64,000 bases of DNA from Devosia limi DSM 17137 (GCF_900128975.1 NZ_FQVC01000003.1:62001-126000); one strand, 5' to 3'; shown: positions 1 through 8,186, counted from the stretch's first letter. Notes: a model not told the origin generated them from the letters alone. A program made the numbers and translations.

Positions 1-401
1 CCGATAGCTTTGACCATTTCGGCAAGACCGACGCCGCCGCCCTGTTCGGCTTTCTCGCCGGTCGCGGACTGATCGCCGCCGATGCCGGCCAGCCGCCCCA
101 GACGGCGCCGGGCCCCACCGCGCTGGAAGCGACCGAAGTCCTGCGCGTCGACCGCCCCGGCCTGCTTGCCTATCGCGTTGAGCTGGGCGAGCATGTCACC
201 GCGGGTCAGCCCGTCGCCGATCTCATCGCCATGGACGGCCCCGAAGCCTTCCTCGCCCGGACCCCGATCCTGGCCGGCACCGATGGCTTCATCCTGTCGC
301 GCTCATCGGCCAAATATGTTCGCCGCGGCACCAGCATCGCCAAGATCGTCGGCACGCAGATTATCCCCAGCCGCGCCGGTGGGTACCTGCTGGAGGACTG
401 A
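1..401 (+). CDS. Succinylglutamate desuccinylase/aspartoacylase family protein (C-terminal part)
   Basis: The reading frame is open from the left edge and stops with TGA at 399-401, so only about the last 132 residues are present. The fragment shows the C-terminal beta-rich domain of the AstE/AspA zinc carboxypeptidase-like family: a segment reading TEVLRVDRPGLLAYRVELGE, then GQPVADLIAMDG and a closing stretch with TDGFILSR. The catalytic zinc-binding half lies outside the window. Family members hydrolyse N-acyl amino acids or related amides in the cytoplasm; the substrate here cannot be inferred. The next gene is convergent and starts its 3' end about 100 bp away. The family call rests on the remembered look of this domain only. 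Confidence 0.6.
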   Translation, partial: DSFDHFGKTDAAALFGFLAGRGLIAADAGQPPQTAPGPTALEATEVLRVDRPGLLAYRVELGEHVTAGQPVADLIAMDGPEAFLARTPILAGTDGFILSRSSAKYVRRGTSIAKIVGTQIIPSRAGGYLLED

Positions 402-457
402 AGCGGTAGTCGCGCTGCGCTGGCTGGGTCAAGCCAGCGCTTCCAAAACCCATGGCG

Positions 458-483
458 CCATTCCCGCGCAGGCGCGAATGACC
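458..483. repeat. Degenerate CATTCCCGC palindromic repeat
   Basis: A short imperfect palindrome (CATTCCCGC-GCAG-GCGCGAATG) sits between two convergent genes. It resembles better copies at 24058-24081 and 34324-34350 and may act as a transcription end or simply be a dispersed repeat. Confidence 0.45.
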
Positions 484-499
484 GCTGAATGGGCGGGCT

Positions 500-2902
500 C
501 TACGCCCGCAGCGCCGCCAGCGTTTCCTCCACCTCGGCTTTGGCTGCATGGGTGCGCGCCAGCACATGGGTCAGCAGGTAGTGCGGCAGATCGACCGGCT
601 CGATCGGCCGGGCGAAATAGAACCCCTGTAGCTGGTGATAGGCCATGTCGCTGAGCAGCTCCGCCTGTTCGCGCGTTTCCACGCCCTCGGCGGTGATCTT
701 GAGCTTGAGCGTCTTGCCCATCAACGCAATCGCCTTGAGCGTATCGCGCGCTACCGCATCGACATTGGACGCCGCCACGAACGAGCGGTCGATCTTGATC
801 TTGCCGATTGGATATCGCAGCAGATAGCCGAGGCTGGCATAACCAGAGCCGAAATCGTCAAGCGCGATGGTCACCCCCAGTGCATGGATTTCCGCCAGTT
901 TCTCGGCGACCCCATCGGAGTTCTCCATCAGCAGGCCCTCGGTCACCTCGATCTCCAGCCGCTCCGGTGCGATGCCCGAGATCGACAGGGCCCGCTTGAT
1001 CACCATGGCAATGTCCGAGCGGCGGAAGTGCCGGCTGGACAGGTTGACCGCCACGCTCAGATGCGCCGGCCAGTCGGCTGCGGCCAGACACGCCTGCGCA
1101 ATGCTCCAGTCGCCAATCTCGACAATCAAGCCGGACTGTTCGGCCAAGGGGATGAAATCGGCTGGGCACACCAGCCCGCGTGTCTTGTGGTTCCACCGCA
1201 GCAGCGCCTCGAAACCGGTCGGCTCTCCATCCACCGCCGAGACCAGCGGCTGATAATGCAGCACCAGTTCGCCTTGATCGATCGCGTCACGCAATTGAGC
1301 TTCCTGCTGGCGCCGCTCGGTCGCCAGCATATCCAGACCACTCTCGAAGAACCGATAGCCTGAGCGTCCGTCCGCCTTGGCCCGCGCCAGCGCAATATCG
1401 GCATTGCGCTGGATCAGGTCGGGCCTTTGCCCATCCATCGGAGCCAGCGCGATGCCGATGCTGGTGCCGATCTGCAGCGCCTGGCCATCGACCACAAAGG
1501 GCTGGTTGATCGCCGCGATCAACCGCTCGGCGATCATCGCTACGCTTTCGGCGACCCCGACACCGGGCAGGATCACCGCAAATTCGTCGCCCCCGATCCG
1601 GGCCGCCAGGTCGGTCGCCCGCACCGAGCCTTCAATCCGCCGCGCCACATGCTCCAGCAGACGATCGCCCGCCTGGTGCCCGTGCCGCTCATTGACCTGC
1701 CGGAACTGGTCGAGATTGAGCACCAGCAGCGTAAACGGCGCGCCATAACGCTCCAGCCGTCCGACGCACTGGCTGAGTTGATCGACGAATTTGGTGCGGT
1801 TGAGCAACCCGGTCAGCGGGTCGTGATGCGCCAGGATGGTAATCCGGCGCTCGGCCGTCCGCCGCTCGGTCACGTCCGACCCCGTCCCGATATAGCCCAG
1901 ATACCAGCCGGACTCATCGAATGCCGGCTTGCCGGTCAGCGTCCACCAGCATTCGCGCCCATCGGCGATGACCCGCAATTCGATATCGCGAAACGACTGC
2001 CGCGCCGCAATATCGGCTTCCAGATGTGCCATCAGCGGATCATCCGGCACCGTCAGTGCGCGCAGGAAATGCACGAAACCCGCCCCGGTCAGCGCCGCTT
2101 CGCTCACACCCGTCGCCGTATTGAAGCCCGCAGAAATCCGGTTGATCCTGCCTTGCTCGTCAAAGCCCCAGATCCAGTCCGACGTCGTCTGCTCGAATTC
2201 GCGCAGCAGCAACGCAATGATCTCGCGCTTCTCGGCGACCTGGGTTTCGGAGGCACGATGCGCGACGAACTCGGCGGCATGGCGCAGTGAAACAATGAAC
2301 ATGCCGATGGCCACGCCCAGGATCATCGGCACCTGGATCCAGCTGGCCGCCTCGCCCGTCACCTCGGCGAGCGACAGCATCGCCCCCACGACCAGCGGCC
2401 CGGCAAAGGCCAGCATGGCCTGCGGATAATTGACCACTGCGGTCATGGTGATGCACAGCAATCCACCAACCCCGACAATAGCCGCCGATTGAATTGCCAG
2501 GCTCCCATCGACCGGCAGGATATTGAGCATGATGCCCCAGAGCGCCCCCTGCACCATGCAGGAAACCATGGTCCAGACAGCCGCCGCCACGATCCTGTTG
2601 TCGCTCTGCGGCGCTGGCCGGCGCGTCCGCTGCACCCCATACAGATAGAGCGCGTTGATCAGCAGGCCGCACAGGACGGTCGGTGCCAGCTCCTTCTGCC
2701 CCCAGGTCAGCAACGCAAAGCACAGCGTCACCACCAGCCCGCTGACAAATAGCGCCGGTGTCATCTGGGCGATCGAAGCCAATTGCTGCCGCATCAGCGC
2801 CTTGCGCACATGCGGTGCAAGGCCACCGGCACCGATGCCGTCGTCGATCCGGCGGTCAACTGCCTGCGCCCAGCCAACCAGGATTGCCAGGATGCGATTC
2901 AT
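500..2902 (-). CDS. Membrane-anchored PAS-GGDEF-EAL c-di-GMP synthase/phosphodiesterase
   Basis: This 800-residue protein has about six hydrophobic segments between residues 45 and 206, a PAS-like domain (about 230-350, ending in the usual DVTERR linker), a GGDEF domain and an EAL domain. The synthase motif GGDEF is intact at 437-441, with an RxxD inhibitory site (R428-D431) five residues before it. The phosphodiesterase signatures are also intact: EALLRW at 565-570, then EVTEG, DDFGSGYASL, KIDRSF, AEGVET and LQGFYFARP. Both activities are therefore possible, with product inhibition of the synthase. The ATG overlaps the TGA of the upstream hybrid kinase gene by four bases (ATGA), so the two are translationally coupled and probably work in one pathway that turns a membrane or phosphorelay signal into c-di-GMP. 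The signal is unknown. Confidence 0.9.
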   Translation of the reverse strand: MNRILAILVGWAQAVDRRIDDGIGAGGLAPHVRKALMRQQLASIAQMTPALFVSGLVVTLCFALLTWGQKELAPTVLCGLLINALYLYGVQRTRRPAPQSDNRIVAAAVWTMVSCMVQGALWGIMLNILPVDGSLAIQSAAIVGVGGLLCITMTAVVNYPQAMLAFAGPLVVGAMLSLAEVTGEAASWIQVPMILGVAIGMFIVSLRHAAEFVAHRASETQVAEKREIIALLLREFEQTTSDWIWGFDEQGRINRISAGFNTATGVSEAALTGAGFVHFLRALTVPDDPLMAHLEADIAARQSFRDIELRVIADGRECWWTLTGKPAFDESGWYLGYIGTGSDVTERRTAERRITILAHHDPLTGLLNRTKFVDQLSQCVGRLERYGAPFTLLVLNLDQFRQVNERHGHQAGDRLLEHVARRIEGSVRATDLAARIGGDEFAVILPGVGVAESVAMIAERLIAAINQPFVVDGQALQIGTSIGIALAPMDGQRPDLIQRNADIALARAKADGRSGYRFFESGLDMLATERRQQEAQLRDAIDQGELVLHYQPLVSAVDGEPTGFEALLRWNHKTRGLVCPADFIPLAEQSGLIVEIGDWSIAQACLAAADWPAHLSVAVNLSSRHFRRSDIAMVIKRALSISGIAPERLEIEVTEGLLMENSDGVAEKLAEIHALGVTIALDDFGSGYASLGYLLRYPIGKIKIDRSFVAASNVDAVARDTLKAIALMGKTLKLKITAEGVETREQAELLSDMAYHQLQGFYFARPIEPVDLPHYLLTHVLARTHAAKAEVEETLAALRA

Positions 2903-4770
2903 GCCGACACCATGCTGCGGCGTTGCCTGTGGCCGCGCGTCGCCGCCAGCCCGGCCAGCGCCGCCTTGATCTTGGACGCATCGAGCGGCTTGGCTATGAC
3001 GCCTGCCGCCCCGGCATCCAGCGCCGCTGCACGTTCCGACTGCACGCCCAACATGAATACCGCAATATCGGCGGTTTCAGGATCGCCCTTGAGCGCCGCC
3101 AGCACGTCCCAGCCGCCGAAGCCGGGCATCAGCGTATCGAGGAAAATCACCGTCGGCTTGCTCGTCCGCGCCATCTGCAGCGCCGCATGGGGCGCGTCGG
3201 TGCAGATCGGCGTATAACCGGCCGCCACGAACAGCCGCTCCGCCGTTTCGAGAAATGCCAGGTCATCGTCGATGATCAGCGCCAGCACCTGCGCCGGCTC
3301 GAGGATCGGCCGCGACACCGCATCGCCCTCGGCCTCGACCGGGAGGGCCCGCGCGTCACTGATCGAGCGTCGATGCAGCAGGCGCGCCGGGACCGGATCC
3401 GCCGTTTCCGTCTCGGTCTCCAGTTCGCGCACCGGCAGACGGATGGCAAAGCGGCTGCCCCGTCCCGGCTCGCTCTGCATCTCGATGCATCCGCCCATCA
3501 GCCGGCAGATATTCTGGCTGATCGCAAGCCCCATGCCACCGTCACCGGCGTTCGCCGCCATGCCCTGTGCCAGCGTGGCCGTCAGCGCCAGCTGCAGGTC
3601 ATGCGTCAAGCCGGTGCCGGTATCGGCAACCGCAATCTCGATCCACGCCTCGCCAGCCACCACCTGGCGGACCCCGCTCAACGTAATCTGCCCATCCCGG
3701 GTAAACTTGCCCGCATTGGCCACAAGGTTGTCGATGGCCTGCCGCAGGCGCGTCGCATCGGCCGCCATGAAGCCCAGCCCGCCGCGCTCCAGCACGAACG
3801 TGTTGCCATTGCGCTCGGCCAGTGGCCGCGCGTCTGCCGCCACCCTATCGAGCAGTGCGTCGACATCGACATCCTCCAGATGCAGCGTCATCTGCGCGCG
3901 CTCGATCCGCCCGATATCGAGAATATCGCTGACCACCCCCAGCATGTGCTGGCTGGCACCGCTGATCATCTGCAGGTCGCCGACCCGCCCTTTGTCCGGC
4001 TCGGTCGCAATCAACAGGTCGGAGTAACCGATCACCGCATTGAGCGGGGTGCGCAGTTCCTGGCTGACTTTGGCGAGGAATTCGGACTTGGCCAGATTGG
4101 CCTGCTCGGCCCGCTGCCGCGTCTCCTCCAGCCCGGTGATAACGCCCTGCTGCCGCGCGATCTCGGCCAGCAGGTCCGATTGGCTGGCCACCACATTGGC
4201 GTAGTAAATCCCCATCATGAAAACGAAGAACGTGATACCCGGTGCCGAAACCATCCCGGCCAGCAGCAGGTCCCCTGGCGCAATGTGCTGGGGCATGACA
4301 GTCCAGCTCTGCAGCCCGAACAACAGCGCCAGCCCACCCAGCAACATCAGGAAGATATGCAGCTGCGAGGCCCGGTTGGAGCCCAGCGTCATGAAGCCCA
4401 GCAGCGGCGTCAGAACCAGCCACATGAGGAAGGGCGAGCCGCTGCCGCCATAATGATAGGCCGCCCAGATGATCGTCGCCGTCAGGTTGAACCCCGACAG
4501 CATCGCCACCGCGCGATAGGCGCCGGGAAACAGCCGCACCAGGGCGATCAGCCCCCAGAACCCATAGATCGCCGCCGCCAGGATCGGCACATGTGGGTTT
4601 GGATTGGGATCGACGCTCCACAGCAGGATGGGAATTGGCGTCGCCAGCAGCGGCCCAAACAGATGGCTGACGACAAACAGCTGCATCCGTTGCCGGAGGT
4701 ACAGATCGCCAGTCACCTTGCTTGGGGTCAACCAGGCGATAAAGCGCCCCACCCCAGCCCGTTCCGCCAT
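2899..4770 (-). CDS. Hybrid histidine kinase-like protein lacking the H-box histidine
   Basis: The 623-residue protein has an N-terminal membrane domain (about residues 30-195, five or six helices), a short coiled linker, a HisKA-like helix, an HATPase domain and a C-terminal receiver domain. The H-box reads SQELRTPLN, where the family has S-H-E-L-R-T-P; the Gln codon (CAG, residue 237, bases 4060-4062) replaces the phosphorylated His. The ATPase N-box (NLVANAGKFT), G1 (DTGTG) and G2 (GDGGMGL) boxes remain. The receiver keeps the acidic pair (DDD), the phosphoacceptor Asp in FLDTLMPG and the AKP lysine, but the switch Thr/Ser is Gly (MLGVQ, residue 575). It is the first gene of a two-gene operon with the c-di-GMP enzyme. 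It may bind ATP without autophosphorylating, or take phosphate from another kinase. Confidence 0.88.
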   Translation of the reverse strand: MAERAGVGRFIAWLTPSKVTGDLYLRQRMQLFVVSHLFGPLLATPIPILLWSVDPNPNPHVPILAAAIYGFWGLIALVRLFPGAYRAVAMLSGFNLTATIIWAAYHYGGSGSPFLMWLVLTPLLGFMTLGSNRASQLHIFLMLLGGLALLFGLQSWTVMPQHIAPGDLLLAGMVSAPGITFFVFMMGIYYANVVASQSDLLAEIARQQGVITGLEETRQRAEQANLAKSEFLAKVSQELRTPLNAVIGYSDLLIATEPDKGRVGDLQMISGASQHMLGVVSDILDIGRIERAQMTLHLEDVDVDALLDRVAADARPLAERNGNTFVLERGGLGFMAADATRLRQAIDNLVANAGKFTRDGQITLSGVRQVVAGEAWIEIAVADTGTGLTHDLQLALTATLAQGMAANAGDGGMGLAISQNICRLMGGCIEMQSEPGRGSRFAIRLPVRELETETETADPVPARLLHRRSISDARALPVEAEGDAVSRPILEPAQVLALIIDDDLAFLETAERLFVAAGYTPICTDAPHAALQMARTSKPTVIFLDTLMPGFGGWDVLAALKGDPETADIAVFMLGVQSERAAALDAGAAGVIAKPLDASKIKAALAGLAATRGHRQRRSMVSA

Positions 4771-4852
4771 GCGCCCGCCTCATGCGCTGCTGTCGGACGT
4801 TAGACTGGGCTCAACACTTTGATAACTCGTAAAATTTGGTTCCGAACTTAGT

Positions 4853-4874
4853 AAATTCGTCCAGCGGCGGGCGA
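4853..4874. terminator. Hairpin between uxuA 3' end and the kinase operon start
   Basis: The inverted repeat ATTCGTCC - AGCGGC - GGGCGAAT (one G.T pair) lies in the 140 bp between the kinase start and the uxuA stop. On the minus strand it is followed by a short T-rich stretch, so it could end uxuA transcription. The AT-rich sequence next to it (about 4815-4850) probably holds the kinase promoter, but no clear boxes stand out. Confidence 0.35.
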
Positions 4875-4910
4875 ATGGCCCCTCCCGAGTAAGGGAGAGA
4901 CCCGAACCGG

Positions 4911-6122
4911 CTAAAGCCCCAGTTCCCTGTGCTCGAACGCCGCCATCACGCCGCGTAGTTCCGCCAGGCCCTTCATTCGGCCAATGGTCGGGTAGCCCGG
5001 CTGCGAGCGGCGATTGAGATCATCGAGAATATCCTGGCCGTGGTCGGGGCGCATCGGAATGGTGTGGTCCTTGCGGCCCGCCGCCTTGCGCTTGTTTTCC
5101 TCGCGCACGATCGCGGCAATCACCGCCACCATATCGACATCGCCAGCCAGATGCTCGCTCTCGAAGAACGAGCCGATGACATCGTCATTGTCGCGCTTGA
5201 CGTTGCGCAGGTGCAGGAAATGCACCCGGTGCCCCAGCCGCTCCATCATGCCGGGCATGTCATTGTCCGGGCGCGCGCCGAGCGATCCCGTGCAATAGGT
5301 CATCCCGCTGGCCGGGCTATCGACGGCATCCAGAATGTACTTGTAGTCCGCCTCGGTCGACATCACCCGCGGCAAGCCGAGCAGCGCGAACGGGGGATCA
5401 TCCGGATGGCAGCAAAGCCGCAGACCGAGATCTTCCGCCGTCGGCACCACGGCTTCGAGGAAATCGACAAAATTGGCCCGCAGCCGCTCGCGGCTGATGG
5501 CGCCATATTCGGCCAGGTGATCACGCACATCGTCCAGCGTCATCGCTTCGGTCGAGCCGGGCAGGCCCATGGTCACATTGCGCGCCAGCCGCTTGCGGGC
5601 CGGCTCGTCCATCGCGGCAAAGCGCCGTCCGGCCTCGTCGACGATCGCATTGGTATAGTCGGCGCCCGCGCCTGGCCGCTCCAGCACATTGATGTCGAAG
5701 GCAGCGAAATCATTGATGTCGAAGCGCATGCAGGAGGCGCCATTGGCCACACTGTAGCGCAGGTCGGTGCGGGTCCAGTCCAGCACCGGCATGAAATTGT
5801 AGCAGATCACCTCGATGCCGCTATCGGCCAGGTGGCGCAGCGAAATCTTGTAGTTCTCGATATGGGTGCGCAAGTCGCCCTTCTGCTTCTTGACGTCTTC
5901 GGAAACCGGCAGGCTTTCCACCACGTCCCAGGTCAGGCCCGATGGCGTGCCATCCTTGCGGGTGCCGATCTCGCGATGCCGCTTGGCAATCTCTTCGGGC
6001 GTCCACACCGCCCCATTGGGCACATGGTGCAGCGCGCTCACCACGCCAACGGCACCCACCTGAGTGATGTCATCGATGCTGGTCAGGTCATGGGGCCCGA
6101 ACCACCGCCAGGTCTGTCGCAA
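4911..6122 (-). CDS. uxuA: Mannonate dehydratase
   Basis: The protein closely matches UxuA, which dehydrates D-mannonate to 2-keto-3-deoxygluconate in hexuronate catabolism. The start is placed at a TTG (6120-6122), giving MRQTWRWFGPHD, because the family begins at this point and a GGAG motif lies ten bases upstream; a longer frame from a TTG at 6161 is possible but adds residues not seen in the family. The start gives 403 residues, close to the usual length of about 394. Metal and active-site segments are present (CCHPDDPP, FLHLRNVKR, RPDHGQDIL). The kdu/TRAP uronate operon lies 1.7 kb further on, so uxuA probably belongs to the same uronate regulon, and a possible half operator overlaps its 5' leader. 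Confidence 0.93.
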   Translation of the reverse strand: MRQTWRWFGPHDLTSIDDITQVGAVGVVSALHHVPNGAVWTPEEIAKRHREIGTRKDGTPSGLTWDVVESLPVSEDVKKQKGDLRTHIENYKISLRHLADSGIEVICYNFMPVLDWTRTDLRYSVANGASCMRFDINDFAAFDINVLERPGAGADYTNAIVDEAGRRFAAMDEPARKRLARNVTMGLPGSTEAMTLDDVRDHLAEYGAISRERLRANFVDFLEAVVPTAEDLGLRLCCHPDDPPFALLGLPRVMSTEADYKYILDAVDSPASGMTYCTGSLGARPDNDMPGMMERLGHRVHFLHLRNVKRDNDDVIGSFFESEHLAGDVDMVAVIAAIVREENKRKAAGRKDHTIPMRPDHGQDILDDLNRRSQPGYPTIGRMKGLAELRGVMAAFEHRELGL

Positions 6123-6137
6123 GATCAGTCTCCGTCC

Positions 6138-6151
6138 TTGTATGGTAGACC
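6138..6151 (-). promoter_or_regulatory. Possible GntR half-operator upstream of uxuA
   Basis: The sequence TTGTATGGTAGAC resembles the right arm of the uronate-operon operator (TTGTATGATGAC at 13602-13613). It lies 15 to 30 bases before the chosen uxuA start codon. Only one arm is convincing; the opposite side has ACAAG at about 6158-6162, which gives a weak inverted repeat CTTGT...ACAAG. Confidence 0.3.
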
Positions 6152-6170
6152 CATGCCACAAGCCGCGACC

Positions 6171-6788
6171 CTAGCGCCAGTCCTTTTCATAGACGAATTT
6201 CGGCATGCTCCACTTGTAGATGATCGAGAGCAGCCGCAGCGGGAAACCCACCGCGAAAGCCGCAATGATCAGCAGGTCTGACTCAAAGCCCAGATGACGC
6301 CCCAACAGGTAAATCGCCCCGGTCACAATCGACACGGTGGCATAGAGTTCGCCCGAAAACACCAGCGGCACGTCATTGCACAGGATATCGCGGAGAATGC
6401 CGCCAACGATCCCGGTCAGCATACCGGCAACGATGACGATGACAGGATGCAGGCCCATCTCGATACCGATATTGCAGCCGATAATGGTCAGCGCCACCAG
6501 CCCCAGCCCATCCAGCACCAGGAACGGCCAGCGCAGCCGGTCCACCACGCGCGCTATGGCAATCGTGGCCATGGCCGCCCCGCAAACCAGGATCAGCAGA
6601 TACGGATTTTCCACCCAGGTCAGCGGATAGTGTCCCAGTAACACATCGCGCGCCGTACCACCGCCGAGCGCAGTGACGCAGGCCAGCATGCAGACGCCGA
6701 ACCAGTCCATCTGGCGCCGCCCTGCCGCCAGTGCCGCCGTCATAGCTTCGACCGTCACGGCGATATAGAATACGATTGTCAGTAACAT
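6171..6788 (-). CDS. Trimeric intracellular cation channel (TRIC/UPF0126) family membrane protein
   Basis: The protein is 205 residues from the ATG at 6786-6788. An upstream extension in the same frame lacks hydrophobic character and is ignored. It has about seven membrane segments and the duplicated family signature: a glycine-rich GGGTARDVLLG motif in the first half and GGILRDILCN in the second. Bacterial homologues (YadS/YicG family) form trimeric channels for K+ or Na+, and some members are linked to glycine use. It is divergent from the next gene at 6879, with the start region shared. Its physiological role here is not shown by the sequence. Confidence 0.85.
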   Translation of the reverse strand: MLLTIVFYIAVTVEAMTAALAAGRRQMDWFGVCMLACVTALGGGTARDVLLGHYPLTWVENPYLLILVCGAAMATIAIARVVDRLRWPFLVLDGLGLVALTIIGCNIGIEMGLHPVIVIVAGMLTGIVGGILRDILCNDVPLVFSGELYATVSIVTGAIYLLGRHLGFESDLLIIAAFAVGFPLRLLSIIYKWSMPKFVYEKDWR

Positions 6789-6878
6789 GGGGGTCCCGCT
6801 CCGGTGGTGGAAACCGGGTTGTGCCACCGCGGTCATGGCCAGACACTGCCACGCCCGCACTGATCCCGGAAGGCCGCC

Positions 6879-7499
6879 ATGCACAAGCCCCAAAGCGTCA
6901 AAGCCCTTGAGCGCTTCGGTCGCGTTCGCCTGTCCGAGAGCTTCTTCATGCGCGATTTTCTCTATTCGGAAATCGCCGCCGTCAATGGCTTTGCCAATAT
7001 CCCCGACGATCCCGACCTCGCCATCGCCGCAGGCACGGCGCTGTGTGAAAACCTGCTCGAACCGCTGCAGGCACGCTTTGGGCGCATCTCGGTGCGCTCA
7101 TCCTATCGCTCGCCCGAAGTGAACCGCTTCGGCAACGAACACGACCTCAACTGCTCGATCAACGAAAAGAACTTTGCCGGCCACATCTGGGATCGCCGCG
7201 ACGCCGAGGGCCGCATGGGCGCCACCGCCTGCGTCATCATCAACGCCGCCATCCCCTATTACGAGCGCACTGGGGACTGGGAAGCCATCGCCTGGTACGT
7301 GCACGATCACCTGCCCTACCACGACATGGAATTCTTCCCCCACTATGCCGCCTTCAACCTGCAATGGCGCGAAGCCCCCACCCGCTCCATTTACAGCTTC
7401 ATCCCCCCTCGTCGCGGCCGCCTGACCAAGCCGGGTCTGCCGAACTGGGAAGGCAGGCATGAGGGGGCATATGCGGGACTATTGGAGGAGATTGGGTAA
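6879..7499 (+). CDS. Peptidase M15-like protein of unknown function
   Basis: The gene codes for 206 residues, with a good Shine-Dalgarno (GGAAGG) before the ATG. I do not recognise a named family. The arrangement is like the D-Ala-D-Ala carboxypeptidase M15 fold: an N-terminal ASN-type start (FFMRDFLYSEIAAVNGFANI), a central SSYRSPEVNRFGN segment, AGHIWDRRD in the position of the GHAxD zinc motif, and HDMEFFPHYAAFNLQW in the position of the C-terminal W-x-H strand. No signal peptide is visible, so it appears cytoplasmic. It could be a phage-like lysin relative, a non-peptidase binding protein or a cytoplasmic amidase. The gene stands alone between a divergent channel gene and a repeat cluster. 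Confidence 0.55.
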   Translation: MHKPQSVKALERFGRVRLSESFFMRDFLYSEIAAVNGFANIPDDPDLAIAAGTALCENLLEPLQARFGRISVRSSYRSPEVNRFGNEHDLNCSINEKNFAGHIWDRRDAEGRMGATACVIINAAIPYYERTGDWEAIAWYVHDHLPYHDMEFFPHYAAFNLQWREAPTRSIYSFIPPRRGRLTKPGLPNWEGRHEGAYAGLLEEIG

Positions 7500-7514
7500 G
7501 GGGGGGCCCTCGGG

Positions 7515-7570
7515 GTCATTCCCGAAAGCATCGGGCGGTCCACATTCCTGCAGAAAACCACGGGAATGAC
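7515..7570. repeat. Inverted pair GTCATTCCCG / CGGGAATGAC
   Basis: Perfect ten-base arms (7515-7524 and 7561-7570) frame a 36-base loop directly after the stop of the M15-like gene. It probably ends or protects that transcript and opens the cluster of palindromes that fills 7500-7846. Confidence 0.55.
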
Positions 7571-7629
7571 TCCGTGAGACTGTCTACGACCCAGCGGAAC
7601 CAGCCCCCCATCTCACCCACCCACAGCGC

Positions 7630-7715
7630 TGCCCCCGGACTTGATCCGGGGGCCACTCTCCCCCCGGTCGCGCGACGAGTGACCCGCGGGTCAAGCCCGC
7701 GGGCAGCCGGGTGTA
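7630..7715. repeat. Two adjacent GC-rich hairpin repeats
   Basis: The stretch holds the hairpin CCCCCGGA-CTTGA-TCCGGGGG and, after a short gap, CCGCGGG-TCAA-GCCCGCGG. Both are typical dispersed palindromic units of alphaproteobacterial intergenic DNA. No coding frame here looks real. Confidence 0.5.
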
Positions 7716-7749
7716 GGACTGAGACGACGACGACCAACACCCACCAGCC

Positions 7750-7827
7750 GTCATCCCGGCGAAAGCCGGGATCCAGTTTCCTTGCTACCCGTCGCTCAGG
7801 ACTGGAACCTGGCTTTCGCCGGGGTGA
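7750..7827. repeat. Inverted pair of the GTCATCCCGGCGAAAGCCGGG repeat (family R1)
   Basis: A complete R1 unit (7750-7776) is followed by an inverted, slightly diverged unit (about 7802-7827). Another R1 copy lies at 13632-13658. The pair sits 20 bp downstream of the kdgF stop, so it can fold as a long hairpin at the 3' end of the uronate operon transcript. A clear T-run is absent. Confidence 0.6.
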
Positions 7828-7846
7828 CGCGGCGTGCCTTACGTCC

Positions 7847-8182
7847 CTACAAAAAATCCGCCCGCATCGGCGTAAACACGTCCACCAGCCGCCCGGCCTC
7901 CAGAGCGACGACGCCATGCACCAGCCCGCTCGGCACGATGAAGCTGCCACCCTGCCCGACCACTTCGGTCACCCCATCGATCGTGACTTCAAACGATCCC
8001 TCGGCGACATAGCTCACCTGAATATGCGGATGCGAATGCAACGCGCCGACCGCCCCCTTGTCGAAGCCGAATTCCACCTGCATCAGCTCGGGCGTATGGA
8101 TCAGCACCCGGCGCCGATTGCCCGGTGCCAGTTCGATCCAGTCGCTGGCATTGGCTTGTGCAAAGACCATGTGTTCACTCAT
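7847..8182 (-). CDS. kdgF: KdgF-type cupin, unsaturated uronate-processing protein
   Basis: This 111-residue single-domain cupin carries the metal-binding motif GALHSHPHIQVSYVAEG and the C-terminal PSGLVHGVVALE and DVFTPMRADFL segments that mark KdgF. KdgF speeds the ring opening of 4,5-unsaturated galacturonate (and related unsaturated uronates) to the linear ketone 5-keto-4-deoxyuronate, the step before KduI. The ATG at 8180-8182 lies four bases after the kduD stop, so it is the last gene of the operon. The longer upstream open frame overlaps kduD and is not used. The context with kduI and kduD strongly supports the call. Confidence 0.9.
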   Translation of the reverse strand: MSEHMVFAQANASDWIELAPGNRRRVLIHTPELMQVEFGFDKGAVGALHSHPHIQVSYVAEGSFEVTIDGVTEVVGQGGSFIVPSGLVHGVVALEAGRLVDVFTPMRADFL

Positions 8183-8186
8183 CTCG

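Noticed and set aside
2758-4803. Long plus-strand open frame (681 codons) opposite the hybrid kinase
   Set aside because: It is an antisense shadow of a GC-rich coding region: composition is Arg/His/Gln-rich, no domain is recognisable, and the minus strand encodes clear kinase and receiver motifs.
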